DNA of 64,000 bases from Tumebacillus_A lipolyticus (lineage in GTDB: Bacteria; Bacillota; Bacilli; Tumebacillales; Tumebacillaceae), in assembly GCF_042682745.1 (NCBI RefSeq), contig NZ_JBHUIO010000008.1, forward strand, positions 124,001 through 188,000, given 5' to 3'. Of this stretch, positions 1-8,181 are shown one piece after another. Position numbers and translations under genes: made by a program. The first letter of the stretch is position 1, and the number at the start of each line of letters is the position of its first letter. The notes beneath the pieces are model-generated. The model was given only the letters and a program-made list of their open reading frames with translations, was not told the DNA's origin and did no database searches.

Positions 1-85
1 CCCTTCGATCCCAACAACCGCTGATCAGCAAGGAGGACAGACAGAGCACGAGCACGAGCGACAGCAGCTTTTTAAGACGCTTCAT
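1..85 (-). CDS. GerAC-family germination lipoprotein, N-terminal part only
   Basis: Only the first 28 codons lie in the window; the gene runs off the left edge. The ATG at 85 overlaps the end of the GerAB gene by 14 bases, the usual gerAA-gerAB-gerAC order. The visible protein is a lipoprotein signal peptide: a basic start (MKRLKK), a Leu/Val/Ser core and the lipobox LISGC, followed by Trp-Asp-Arg. Germinant receptor C subunits are lipid-anchored to the outer face of the spore inner membrane and work with the A and B subunits. The assignment rests on gene order and the signal peptide. Confidence 0.8.
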   Translation of the reverse strand, partial: MKRLKKLLSLVLVLCLSSLLISGCWDRR

Positions 86-1277
86 GCGCTGCTTCCCCTT
101 CCGCAACCGACTGCAACTTGCGCCCATCGATCTTCCTGATCATCGCGAGCATCAGCAGCAACGAGGGGAACACGACGGAGATCAAGAGCCCCAGATAACC
201 GATCTTTTCAAAATACCAGAACAGATCAAATATGTTTTGCGCCATTTTGATCGCAATCAAATAACAGCCCACATAAAAAACAAGCGGCAGCCATCTCTTC
301 TTTCGGATGCCAAACAGCTGTCTGAATGACCAGATCGCGCAGTAATACCAGTTGCCGCAAGTGGTGAACACCGCGGCGACCCAGACGCTGAGAAAAACGG
401 CTTCCAACCGTTCCAAGATCAGCCCCGGCACATTGATCGACTTGACCAGTTCGAGCGTCGGCCACGTCTGCAACGCCAACTCCTCATACCCGAAGCTCAT
501 CGTGCCTGCGATGACGATCAGCAGGTAGATGATGCCAGGCAGGAGCACGCCGTAGATCTGGAAGCGATGCATGACCTTGCTGTGTTTGACGTTGCGGTTA
601 AACATCAGCATCACCTCCATGCCGACGAAAGATTCAAGCACCGGAATCGTCGCAATCAGGATGCCCGTCAGCTGAGTTCGCGGCAGGATCGGCATGAGAT
701 TTTCCATCTTGGCACCCTGATAGGCGGATAGCGAGATAAAGAGCACCGGCACCACGATGATGAACAACAGAACTTGGTTCACCCTGGTGACCACCTCGCT
801 GTCGTAATAGGAGAGGAAAAGGCATAAGAACAGCATCGTTCCGATGATCACTTCGATCGGCGTCTTGACCAGCACTGCGGTCACGACCACTTCGCCGAAC
901 ATTCGAGCGACAAAAGCGGTGAAGAGCAACCAATAGGTCGTGTAGGAAAGAACGACCGGAACGGCGAGGATCTTCCCAACCCACCGATTTTTCTTTGACC
1001 CGAGCAGTTCCCGGCACATCTCGACGAGCGTCTTTTCCGGAAAGCGAGCGGAAAGCGAGTTGATCATGATCACGGCGAACACAGCGATCAGCATCGCGAT
1101 CAACACGGCGATCCAGCCGTACTGATCTGCCCCCTTTGTCGATGTGCGCGGCAAGACGAGCACTCCAACGCCCATGAGCGTGGAGGCGCTCAAACACAAA
1201 CCCTGCCCTGGTGTGATGATAAAGGGTGTGCCGCTACGATTCTTTTGGTTCGTTTTCTGTCTTGCTTCCTCTACCAT
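72..1277 (-). CDS. GerAB-family spore germination permease-like subunit
   Basis: A 401-residue integral membrane protein with about ten hydrophobic segments, of the amino acid/polyamine/organocation fold. GerAB subunits sit in the spore inner membrane and are thought to bind the germinant. The N-terminus (TPGQGLCLSAS followed by a Met-Gly-Val-Gly-Val-Leu segment) matches the start of TM1 in this family. The gene overlaps the end of the A-subunit gene by 44 bases and overlaps the C-subunit start, so the three are translationally coupled. An alternative start a few codons downstream is possible. The germinant specificity cannot be read from the sequence. Confidence 0.92.
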   Translation of the reverse strand: MVEEARQKTNQKNRSGTPFIITPGQGLCLSASTLMGVGVLVLPRTSTKGADQYGWIAVLIAMLIAVFAVIMINSLSARFPEKTLVEMCRELLGSKKNRWVGKILAVPVVLSYTTYWLLFTAFVARMFGEVVVTAVLVKTPIEVIIGTMLFLCLFLSYYDSEVVTRVNQVLLFIIVVPVLFISLSAYQGAKMENLMPILPRTQLTGILIATIPVLESFVGMEVMLMFNRNVKHSKVMHRFQIYGVLLPGIIYLLIVIAGTMSFGYEELALQTWPTLELVKSINVPGLILERLEAVFLSVWVAAVFTTCGNWYYCAIWSFRQLFGIRKKRWLPLVFYVGCYLIAIKMAQNIFDLFWYFEKIGYLGLLISVVFPSLLLMLAMIRKIDGRKLQSVAEGEAAHEAS

Positions 1278-2880
1278 CCGGGTTCACACCTTCCGCCGAT
1301 GCAGATTTAACCCGCTCGCGCTCCTCGTCTCGGCTGAACACATCTGGCCGTTTGGTCATGCGATAGAGCGGGATGCGGATCATCGAGTCGCCCAAGCCTC
1401 GCCAAGTGAATGGTGAAAACGGAGTCAGATAGGGCACGCCAAACGACTTGAGCGAGCAAAGGTGAACGACGATGATGATCATGAAGAGCATCACGCCATA
1501 CAGACCGAACATCGCCGCCAGAAACATGACCGGAAAGCGCAGCATGCGCAGCGCGATCGCTGCGTTGTAAGACGGAGCGGCAAATGATCCGATCGTCGTC
1601 AAGGCGACGACGATCACCATGATCGGGGAGACGATGCCTGCTTGTACCGCCGCTTCCCCGACGATCAAAGCGCCGACGATGCCGATGGTCGGGCCGATCG
1701 GCCCGGGCAGACGCACGCTCGCCTCGCGCAAGATTTCGATCGAGATCTCCATCGCCAGCGCCTCGATCACCGAGGGAAACGGAACGGTAGCGCGCCCGGC
1801 CGCCATCGCGATGACCAGTTTGGAGGGGATCATCTCCGGATGGAAGGAGGAAAAGGAGATGTAGAGCGATGGCAGCAACAGCGCCATCGTCATCGACAGG
1901 GCGCGGATAAAGCGCAACAGAGTTGAGATCAAAAACCGTTCATAGTAGTCTTCCGGACTGTGATAAAACTGGGTGAGGATGCTCGGGACGATCAGCGAGT
2001 AGGGCGAGCCGTCGACAAGGATCACCACTTTGCCTTCCAGCAGGTTGGCAGCCGCTTTGTCTGGGCGCTCCGTGTTTTGAATCTGTGGAAACGGCGACCA
2101 GTGATTGTCCTCGATGTACTGCTCGATATACCCGCCCTCAAAAAGCCCGTCCACTTTGATCTCACCAATTCGTCGCTCGACCTCCTCGACGACGCTCGGC
2201 CGCGCAACGCCTTCAATGTAGATGACCGCCACATCGGTGTTGCTTCTCGCTCCGACTTTCATCGATTTGATTCGCATGTCAGGATCTTTGATCCGTCGTC
2301 TGAGCAGCGCGGTGTTCACGCGGAGCGTTTCCCCGAACGCATCGCGGGGGCCTCGGACCACCGATTCGCTCTTCGGCTCCTCCACGCTGCGCTTGGCCCA
2401 ACCTTTGGTCGAGACGATCAGCCCTTCGCCACAACGCTCCAACAGAATAACTGTGTCGCCAGAGAGCAGCGCGTCGATCAGATCGCGGAGCGTTTCGGTC
2501 AGCCTGACCTCGCAGAGGGGAAGCCCATAGTTCAACAGATAGCGGGCCGCCCCTGCCTCTTGGAAAGCGGCGTTCTGCTTCGTGTTCTGCAGCGTGAACA
2601 GCAGCGATTTGAGGATGTCATCATGGATGCGCTCCGATTCGGTCAATCCGTCGATCATCAGCAGCGTCGCCCGCAGCTCTCGATCCGCATCATAAATAAA
2701 CTCACGCACGACCAAGTCGCTCGCATTGCCCAGCTTTTGGCGAATCCATGCGACGTTCTGCTCCAGAGCCAGAGACAGGTGGTCCGCACACAACGACTCG
2801 ATCTTCTCTTCCAGCCGACGGTCCATCAGCGCTTGCTTGCGCTGCTCCTTGCTCCTTCGCGTTCTGCCGAATCGCCCCAA
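1234..2880 (-). CDS. GerAA-family spore germination protein
   Basis: 548 residues, normal for the family. Residues 1-270 are the soluble N-terminal domain. Residues of about 285-480 hold several membrane segments, including one starting near SILTQFYHSPEDYYERF, followed by a polar tail. GerA A-subunits form oligomeric ion channels in the spore inner membrane that open when germinant binds the B-subunit. This is the first gene of a three-gene operon read leftwards and overlapping gerAB. The ATG is preceded by a Gly-rich GGGGGAGCAGGATTG segment. Such operons are normally transcribed by sigma-G in the forespore; I could not pick out that promoter with confidence. Confidence 0.93.
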   Translation of the reverse strand: MGRFGRTRRSKEQRKQALMDRRLEEKIESLCADHLSLALEQNVAWIRQKLGNASDLVVREFIYDADRELRATLLMIDGLTESERIHDDILKSLLFTLQNTKQNAAFQEAGAARYLLNYGLPLCEVRLTETLRDLIDALLSGDTVILLERCGEGLIVSTKGWAKRSVEEPKSESVVRGPRDAFGETLRVNTALLRRRIKDPDMRIKSMKVGARSNTDVAVIYIEGVARPSVVEEVERRIGEIKVDGLFEGGYIEQYIEDNHWSPFPQIQNTERPDKAAANLLEGKVVILVDGSPYSLIVPSILTQFYHSPEDYYERFLISTLLRFIRALSMTMALLLPSLYISFSSFHPEMIPSKLVIAMAAGRATVPFPSVIEALAMEISIEILREASVRLPGPIGPTIGIVGALIVGEAAVQAGIVSPIMVIVVALTTIGSFAAPSYNAAIALRMLRFPVMFLAAMFGLYGVMLFMIIIVVHLCSLKSFGVPYLTPFSPFTWRGLGDSMIRIPLYRMTKRPDVFSRDEERERVKSASAEGVNPDGRGSKTENEPKES

Positions 2881-2913
2881 TCCTGCTCCCCCCTGACTGC
2901 CAAAACATAGGAA

Positions 2914-2946
2914 AAGGCCATCCTCTGTGCTTATAGGATGACCTTT
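2914..2946 (-). terminator. Hairpin terminator after the diiron-protein gene
   Basis: On the minus strand AAAGGTCATCCT pairs with AGGATGGCCTTT (one G-U pair) around a loop of about ten bases. It lies just past the stop codon at 2961 and separates that gene from the germination operon. The T-tract is short, so it may be weak. Confidence 0.6.
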
Positions 2947-2960
2947 CCATTCGCGATTAT

Positions 2961-3713
2961 TTATTTTGCCATCATTTCATCGTACAGCTCATCGTAAAAT
3001 CTCGCTTCGGAGCTGGCGATGATCACGCCTGCTCGGTAGATCGCCTGCAGGTCTTGTTCGGAGTGAAAATCGAGCAAAACATCTTTGCAGAGCTGGTAAT
3101 GGCGCGGTTCATGCGTATCGGCGTGCGCCATCCAAAAGCTGACGTTCAGCCGCTGTTCCCGGTTGTAGTTCGGGTGGCGCAACCCCTGCCCGATCTCTCC
3201 CATCACGAGACCGGCAAACAGTTCCGAACCGAGCCCGACAGCAGCCATCGCCTCCAGCGTCGATGCGGATCGCAGGAAGGAGAGGAAAGACTCGACCGCC
3301 TTTTTCGTCGCTTCTCCAACCGGATAGTCGGGCACATGCTCATCGCTGATCGCAACACCAGGCGCGGTGCTCTCCAAAAATGTGCGGTACATCTTGGAGT
3401 GGTACCCTTTCGGATTGCCGCGGCCCGCCTCATCCCACATGTTGTCCACCAGCGGCACCCACCAGCGATCGAGCGGTTCGACCGCCGCCACCGCAGCGCC
3501 GAGAACGCGGGGGAAATTGCGGCTGTAGTAGCTGTATTGCAGCGCAAATTCGCAAATTTGCGCACTGCTGAAGCCGCCATCGCGGAGCGTTTTCAAAAAG
3601 CGCCCGTTGATGATCTTCTCTTCCACCACCGCCATCACGGCCTGTTCGACTTGCTCGTACGACTGAAACATCGGAGTCTCTGTTCTGTTCATGGTGTTCG
3701 ACTGTTGTGACAT
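2961..3713 (-). CDS. Haem-oxygenase-like diiron oxidase (HDO/PqqC-TenA fold) family protein
   Basis: 250 residues when started at the ATG at 3713, which has an AGAGGA site nine bases upstream; a TTG at 3734 would add seven residues but has no spaced site. The protein is helical and carries candidate metal ligands in the family order: Asp-Glu then His in WDEAGRGNPKGYH, a Glu in GSELFAG and a His-rich stretch HADTHEPRH. Relatives include PqqC, CADD and UndA, which oxidise small molecules with O2. The substrate is unknown. The gene follows a SAM methyltransferase that ends 18 bases into its 5' side, so the two may act in one small pathway. Confidence 0.75.
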   Translation of the reverse strand: MSQQSNTMNRTETPMFQSYEQVEQAVMAVVEEKIINGRFLKTLRDGGFSSAQICEFALQYSYYSRNFPRVLGAAVAAVEPLDRWWVPLVDNMWDEAGRGNPKGYHSKMYRTFLESTAPGVAISDEHVPDYPVGEATKKAVESFLSFLRSASTLEAMAAVGLGSELFAGLVMGEIGQGLRHPNYNREQRLNVSFWMAHADTHEPRHYQLCKDVLLDFHSEQDLQAIYRAGVIIASSEARFYDELYDEMMAK

Positions 3714-3730
3714 TCTGTAAAGTCCTCTCT

Positions 3731-4525
3731 TCAACTTGTTGATTTCGATGGCTTTTTTGCCCGATAGACGCGATAGCCCAACCGAAGCTTAAAGCGCTCG
3801 GTCACCTCTTGGTGGCGGTGCCAGATCTCGTATACGCTCGGGTCGATATCGGGAGAGGGTTGAAACTCCGGCCATGCGCCTTCGACCGATGGGTCACCTT
3901 GCAGGGCGGAGGCGACCGTTCCCCCTTTGACCGTCTGCACATCGCGCAGGCCCACCTGCTTGAACCGACCGATCCACTCCGCTTCTGTCGGGACTTTCTT
4001 CGTCCCGTATACATCTTGCAATTCCTTCAACTCTTGGATTGCCAACGGGCGCTCTGCCGTCATCTCCAGATCGATCAACACGCCACCCGGCTTCAGCACC
4101 CGCGCATATTCGGGGAGCGATTTGGCCAGATCGGTAAACACGGTGACCGACTCGACCAACAGCAGATCGAACGCCCCATCTGAAAACGGGAGCGCGTTCG
4201 CATCGCCGCGAAGCAACTTGACAGCAAGCTGCTCCTTGCGAAACCTCTCTCTCGCCTTTTGGCGCATCAGCGGATGCAGATCGATCGCGGTGACCGCACA
4301 TCCGTATTTCCGCGCCAAAAATGCTGACGTCTGACCTGTGCCACACCCGACATCGAGCACGCGAGTGCGCTTGCTCAACCGCTCGCCTGAAAGAATTTCC
4401 TCCGTCAGCGCAATGCCGCCCGGATGCGCTCCACCGATGCCGAACAACGCGAGCAACTCCTGATAATCGGACCCCCCCATGCCACACGCTCCGATCCCGA
4501 TGTCCGTCCTGACGCAGACTTCCAT
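3731..4525 (-). CDS. Class I SAM-dependent methyltransferase (UbiE/Coq5-like)
   Basis: 264 residues as listed. Motif I is VLDVGCGTGQTSAFLA, followed by an acidic residue at the end of strand beta2 (AIDLHP), motif II around LPFSDGAFDLLLVES and motif III LKPGGVLIDLEM, all in the usual order. The protein is a soluble small-molecule methyltransferase; the acceptor is unknown. The start is uncertain. The ATG at 4525 has no good ribosome site, while an ATG at 4480 (MGGSDYQELL) has a GGAG about eight bases upstream and would give 249 residues. The stop is just 5' of the diiron-protein gene, suggesting a two-gene operon. Confidence 0.85.
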   Translation of the reverse strand: MEVCVRTDIGIGACGMGGSDYQELLALFGIGGAHPGGIALTEEILSGERLSKRTRVLDVGCGTGQTSAFLARKYGCAVTAIDLHPLMRQKARERFRKEQLAVKLLRGDANALPFSDGAFDLLLVESVTVFTDLAKSLPEYARVLKPGGVLIDLEMTAERPLAIQELKELQDVYGTKKVPTEAEWIGRFKQVGLRDVQTVKGGTVASALQGDPSVEGAWPEFQPSPDIDPSVYEIWHRHQEVTERFKLRLGYRVYRAKKPSKSTS

Positions 4526-4712
4526 CGAATTGTTCTACGAAGTCATTGTATGAGAGGAGCGCACCGATCTGCACCCAAGCACCCGAATCTTTTCAGGTGG
4601 AGAGGATAGATGACCGACCGAGCCGCATCGCGCTCGCCGCTTCCTCGACCGCCGCCGGCAAACTGCCGAGCGGTTCTGCCCGGCCCTCGCGCTGGCCGTG
4701 CGCTCATGCCCG

Positions 4713-4949
4713 TCACTTCCTGCGCAGAGCACCGACCAAAAAATAGATCGTAAACGGCAAGGCCAAGCCGACCAAGACCATGCCGCCCGCATAGGCCAAC
4801 CACTCCTGATGAAGGTCAGCATAGCGCTCCGCCTGCTGACCTTGCACAAGGAAAATTCTCCATTCCACATCTTTGTACATTCGGTAGAGCGCGACGAGCA
4901 ACGCCAGCTCCCCCACCAGAGCGCCGCCCCAGAAGAAGCGCTTCTTCAT
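4713..4949 (-). CDS. Small two-span membrane protein of unknown function
   Basis: 78 residues with two hydrophobic segments, roughly 6-23 (FFWGGALVGELALLVAL) and 53-73 (YAGGMVLVGLALPFTIYF), joined by a charged loop and ending in a basic tail (LRRK). The start ATG lies seven bases after the stop of the XRE regulator gene, and the reading is in line with it, so the two probably form an operon. I do not recognise the family. It could be a membrane partner controlled by the regulator, but nothing in the sequence proves this. Confidence 0.65.
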   Translation of the reverse strand: MKKRFFWGGALVGELALLVALYRMYKDVEWRIFLVQGQQAERYADLHQEWLAYAGGMVLVGLALPFTIYFLVGALRRK

Positions 4950-4956
4950 GGCTATC

Positions 4957-5328
4957 TCATCCTTCCGACCTGTTCTTCATCGCTCGCAGATATTCGACGA
5001 GAGCGCCCATCATCTCCGCGTCATCCAGCTCATGCAAATCCCGCTGTTCGGCACAGTATTTCGCGACGATCCGCTCCCGCACATAACCGCTCAAATCATC
5101 CGGTATGTAATCGCGGAGCTTTTTTTCCTCCACGCCGAAAAAATAATCGATCGGGTAGCTCATCACCTCTGCCATTCCGGCGATCACCTGCATGGAAGGA
5201 TTCTTTTTCACCCCGCGCTCCAACTCGCTGATGTAGGTCGCCGACACGCCGATGCTCGTCGCGAGCTGAGCCCCTGTGATCTTCCGGTGCTGCCGTGCGC
5301 GACGAATACGATCCCCCAGCTCAGACAT
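4957..5328 (-). CDS. XRE-family transcriptional regulator
   Basis: 123 residues from the ATG at 5328, which has GGGGGTG upstream; in-frame starts further out lack a ribosome site. Residues 1-60 are a Cro/C1-type helix-turn-helix: LGDRIRRARQHRKITGAQLA, then the recognition helix region VSATYISELERG. The remainder is acidic and helical and includes YPIDYFFG, the typical bridge from the DNA-binding domain to a dimerisation or ligand domain. It resembles small SinR-like regulators. The downstream membrane protein gene follows after seven bases. Target genes are unknown. Confidence 0.85.
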   Translation of the reverse strand: MSELGDRIRRARQHRKITGAQLATSIGVSATYISELERGVKKNPSMQVIAGMAEVMSYPIDYFFGVEEKKLRDYIPDDLSGYVRERIVAKYCAEQRDLHELDDAEMMGALVEYLRAMKNRSEG

Positions 5329-5539
5329 GCCACACCCCCGAACAAGAGTTCTCATAAAAACTACCCAATCAGGCAAAAAAGGGCGCCACGACGAGCAAAT
5401 ACAACCTCTTCTCGCCCCTTCACTCCCGATCCTTTCGACTAACACTATAGTTTCAACCTATAATCAATCCTAGCAACAACACCCTCTGCGGCACCCATTA
5501 TACCAAGAGGACCACATTCCTGCTAGGAGGTATCTCGCT

Positions 5540-5842
5540 ATGCAATCGCTGATTCTGATCCGTTGGCCAGACGAAGAGACGGGCGGTCACTTTCACGTCC
5601 CCGGTTGCCTTGTCGCAGCGAACACCGCTCTCGCCATCTTCGATGCGCATGTCGAAGTCCACCTCGTAACAGCGACAGAGGACCCAGGCGAGTATGAGCT
5701 CCGCTATGCGTCCAATCCGATCTTCTACGTCGGCAACGATCTTCCCACGATCTTCTATGACCTGCGACATTTGAGCTTCGCCGAGCTGGCCGGCAAGTAC
5801 ACGCACAGCGACTTTCACTCCCCCGGTCGCTCGCTCTGCTAG
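5540..5842 (+). CDS. Conserved-looking 100-residue protein of unknown function
   Basis: The ATG is preceded by a very good site (CTAGGAGGTATCTCGCT), and codon use matches the neighbours, so I accept it as a gene. The protein is soluble, with no signal peptide or membrane span, and predicted beta-rich segments (SLILIRWPDEETGGHFHVPG, VEVHLVTAT, EYELRYAS). I do not recognise a family. It is transcribed alone, converging with the gene that ends at 5847. Confidence 0.6.
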   Translation: MQSLILIRWPDEETGGHFHVPGCLVAANTALAIFDAHVEVHLVTATEDPGEYELRYASNPIFYVGNDLPTIFYDLRHLSFAELAGKYTHSDFHSPGRSLC

Positions 5843-5846
5843 GAGC

Positions 5847-6224
5847 TCAGCCCCTGAACACTTGCAAAGTCAATGTGAACGCACCGCTCTCCACCGTCAT
5901 CATGCTCTCGTGCAGATCCACTTCCACATCCTGCGGGTCGATCGGCATCGTGACGACGCTCTGCTCCTCCGCCCCTCCAAGACCGCTCAACTCCTGAAAT
6001 AAAAATTCAAGGGCGATCTCCCGATCTGATTCGGACATCACAATATCGCACAGATCGAGGGAAGCATCAAACTGAGTGAGCACCAGATCGGTCACCGCGC
6101 CATCCCGTTCCAGCTGCATCTCCAGCCGCACTGCCACGCGTTCATCCGCATACAGCGTTTCCACGAGCTGCACCAACTCTTCCAGCCCACTCATCGGTTC
6201 AAACATCTCAAGCGATTCCATCAT
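5847..6224 (-). CDS. Acidic 125-residue protein of unknown function
   Basis: The start at 6224 (MMESLEMFEP) has GGAGG six bases upstream; the longer open frame to 6338 lacks one. The protein is strongly acidic (many Glu and Asp), with no membrane segment or signal peptide, and a pattern of alternating helix and strand. The ends of this gene and of the plus-strand gene at 5540 are only four bases apart. No family is recognised. Confidence 0.6.
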   Translation of the reverse strand: MMESLEMFEPMSGLEELVQLVETLYADERVAVRLEMQLERDGAVTDLVLTQFDASLDLCDIVMSESDREIALEFLFQELSGLGGAEEQSVVTMPIDPQDVEVDLHESMMTVESGAFTLTLQVFRG

Positions 6225-6404
6225 CCGATTCCTCCGTTCTTGCTCCTTGCGCTCAACAGGCACACTGCACAGAATTTTATCACTAGTATCTGTAGTTTGT
6301 CGAAGTTTCAGCCAGTCCCTTCTGAGAAGCACAAACAAACGATGGTGTCAATATCTCCCTTCTATGCTAAACTAGAAGTAAATCGACTAAAAGGGGGAAC
6401 TATT

Positions 6405-6650
6405 GTGGAAAAGCCGGTGATCACACTCTCCTACTGCAACATGTGAAACTATTTGCCCAGAGCCGTCAGGTTGACGGACGAACTGCTTGGACATTTTGGC
6501 ACAAAGATCGGAGAATGGACGTTGATCCCATCGAGCGGCGGCGTTTTTGAAGTCACCTTGAACGGAGAGCTGATCTACTCCAAAAAGGAATTGGGTCGCT
6601 TCCCGAACGATGGAGAAGTCTTAGAGTTGCTAAAGCCGCATCTTGATTAA
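6405..6650 (+). CDS. Probable SelW/Rdx-family selenoprotein (in-frame UGA read as selenocysteine)
   Basis: The GTG at 6405 follows GGGGG by seven bases. Reading on through a TGA at 6444-6446 gives 81 residues: an N-terminal strand, then YCNMU with the UGA as residue 14, then NYLPRAVRLTDELLGHFG, and the Rdx-like segments GGVFEVTLNGELIYSKKE and FPNDGEVLELLKPHL. Rdx/SelW proteins are thioredoxin-fold proteins with a CxxC or CxxU redox motif at this place, so the UGA falls exactly on the second redox residue. A hairpin starting 17 bases after the UGA fits a bacterial SECIS. Without recoding only a 13-residue peptide would be made. The reading depends on the genome having selA, selB, selC and selD, which are not in this window. 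Confidence 0.82.
6463..6477 (+). promoter_or_regulatory. Candidate bacterial SECIS hairpin
   Basis: CCGTC (6463-6467) pairs with GACGG (6473-6477) around the five-base loop AGGTT. The loop starts 21 bases after the UGA and has a G in its first two positions, both within the limits described for bacterial SECIS elements (UGA-to-loop distance 16-37, G among the first two loop bases). The hairpin lies inside the coding region, as in bacteria generally. Confidence 0.65.
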
Positions 6651-6661
6651 GCGATCAAAAA

Positions 6662-6686
6662 GGCAACCTGCGATCTGCAGGTTGCC
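6662..6686. terminator. Bidirectional terminator between the selenoprotein and pseudokinase genes
   Basis: GGCAACCTGC pairs perfectly with GCAGGTTGCC around the loop GATCT. Five A residues precede it, giving a T5 tract for the minus-strand gene that ends at 6694. The plus side has a weaker T-rich stretch, so it may serve both convergent genes. Confidence 0.85.
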
Positions 6687-6693
6687 TTCACCT

Positions 6694-8181
6694 TTATTGA
6701 GACACGTAAAACGTCACATCTGCACCCTGCGCAGCTTTCGCTCCCGCCTCTGGCATCTGGCTGTAGACGGTGCCAGATGGCGTGTCGCCCTTGCTGATAT
6801 AAAACTTGTAGTGATACCCGAGCTTTAATATCAGCTGCTCCGCATCCTGTTGACTCATGCCGCGCAGGTCGGGCACTTCCCCTTCTGCGACCGGTTTGTT
6901 CGCACCCTGATCGCTCGGTTTGCCCTGTCCCTCGCCAGGCTTGACAGCATCAGCAGCGCTGTTGATCGTCAGGATGATCATGCCCTCTTGGCTGGCCACG
7001 CTCTTTCCAGGATCGACCGACTGACGATAGATCTTGCCCTTCGTCTCCGCATCATCCTTCGCGCTGTACACCCATTGGATCTTGCCTTCCGGATAGCCAT
7101 TATCGGCGAGCACCTGCAACGCCTCTTGCTCCGTCTTGCCGATCAGGCTCGGCATGGTGAACTGATGGGCAGATGTCCCTTTCCCATCGTTCGAAGCTGT
7201 CGATGTCTCATCTCCGAGCGACCACCAAAGCCCCGCGATCACCAGCACGACCACCACGAGACCTCCGATGTAGGGCAACAGAGAAAAACGCTTCGGCGCG
7301 CTTTTCTCCGCCACTCGCTTCGCAAATTCAAGATGGCGAAGCTGTGCGACCTTTTCGATCCCCTCCTGCGCTGCTTCCACCATCGAGCCTTTCATCCGCC
7401 CGACAGCGGAGGTGCTCTCCGCTTGCTGAGTCGGACGCTCGACCTGCTGTCCGAGCGCATGGTGCACCGCCTTCAGATCGCGATGAAGCTCGTGGATCGT
7501 CGCAAAGCTGCCCTGATCCATATTGCCCAGCGCACGCATTACAATGCGCTCCGTTCGCTCGATCAGCCAGCTGTGCTCGCTTCCCGATTGCTGCAGCGCT
7601 TGTTGCACATCGGCTACCACCTGTTGCATCGGCGATAGATGGGAGTACGCCTTGCCTGTCAGCATCTCGAACAGCAAGACTCCGATCGTCTTCTGCAGAT
7701 CGCGCTCCGTCTGCGCACGCCCAGAGAGGAGTGGGCCGTAGCCGATCACCTTCAAAAATCCGTCCTGGTTGATCAGCACGGTGCTCGGGTCGATCGAAAT
7801 CTCCACGATCTTGTGCTTCTCCGCCTGCACGATGGCGCTCGCAAGCTGTCTGGCGATGTCGATCGCCCTCTCCACCGGGAGAGCTCCCTGCAGACGCATC
7901 CAACGGCTCAGCGTATCCCCATCCAAGTCTTCCGTAATCAAATATATGCCTTCCGACTCCACAACCACATCGTACACCCCAAGCAGATGCGGATGATGAA
8001 GTCCGGCCGCTTTCGCGATTTCCTGCTCCCAATGATGGCGGTTCGAATCGGTCACGCTTCCCGGCAGACGCTTCACCGCTACTTTGCGTCGCAAAGATTC
8101 ATCATGAGCCAAAAACAGATCGGACGTGCCGCCGATGACCTCCTGCAACCGATAGCGACCTGCCAAGATTCGCTCGTTCAT
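6694..8181 (-). CDS. PASTA-domain protein with a degenerate Ser/Thr kinase domain (predicted pseudokinase)
   Basis: 495 residues from the ATG at 8181 (GGGGGG eight bases upstream). Residues 8-250 follow the PknB/PrkC kinase fold. The ATP-binding Lys is kept (VAVK, K37) and a helix-C Glu is present, but the Gly-rich loop is altered (IGGTSDLF). The catalytic HRD is E127-I128-S129, the following Lys is D131, the Asn is T134 and the DFG is G147-Y148-G149. One membrane span (GLVVVVLVIAGLWWS) leads to two extracellular PASTA domains (from about FTMPSLIGKTEQEA and from VPDLRGMSQQDAEQ). PASTA domains bind muropeptides or lipid II. It is therefore likely a cell-wall sensor or scaffold that does not phosphorylate. 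Confidence 0.85.
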   Translation of the reverse strand: MNERILAGRYRLQEVIGGTSDLFLAHDESLRRKVAVKRLPGSVTDSNRHHWEQEIAKAAGLHHPHLLGVYDVVVESEGIYLITEDLDGDTLSRWMRLQGALPVERAIDIARQLASAIVQAEKHKIVEISIDPSTVLINQDGFLKVIGYGPLLSGRAQTERDLQKTIGVLLFEMLTGKAYSHLSPMQQVVADVQQALQQSGSEHSWLIERTERIVMRALGNMDQGSFATIHELHRDLKAVHHALGQQVERPTQQAESTSAVGRMKGSMVEAAQEGIEKVAQLRHLEFAKRVAEKSAPKRFSLLPYIGGLVVVVLVIAGLWWSLGDETSTASNDGKGTSAHQFTMPSLIGKTEQEALQVLADNGYPEGKIQWVYSAKDDAETKGKIYRQSVDPGKSVASQEGMIILTINSAADAVKPGEGQGKPSDQGANKPVAEGEVPDLRGMSQQDAEQLILKLGYHYKFYISKGDTPSGTVYSQMPEAGAKAAQGADVTFYVSQ

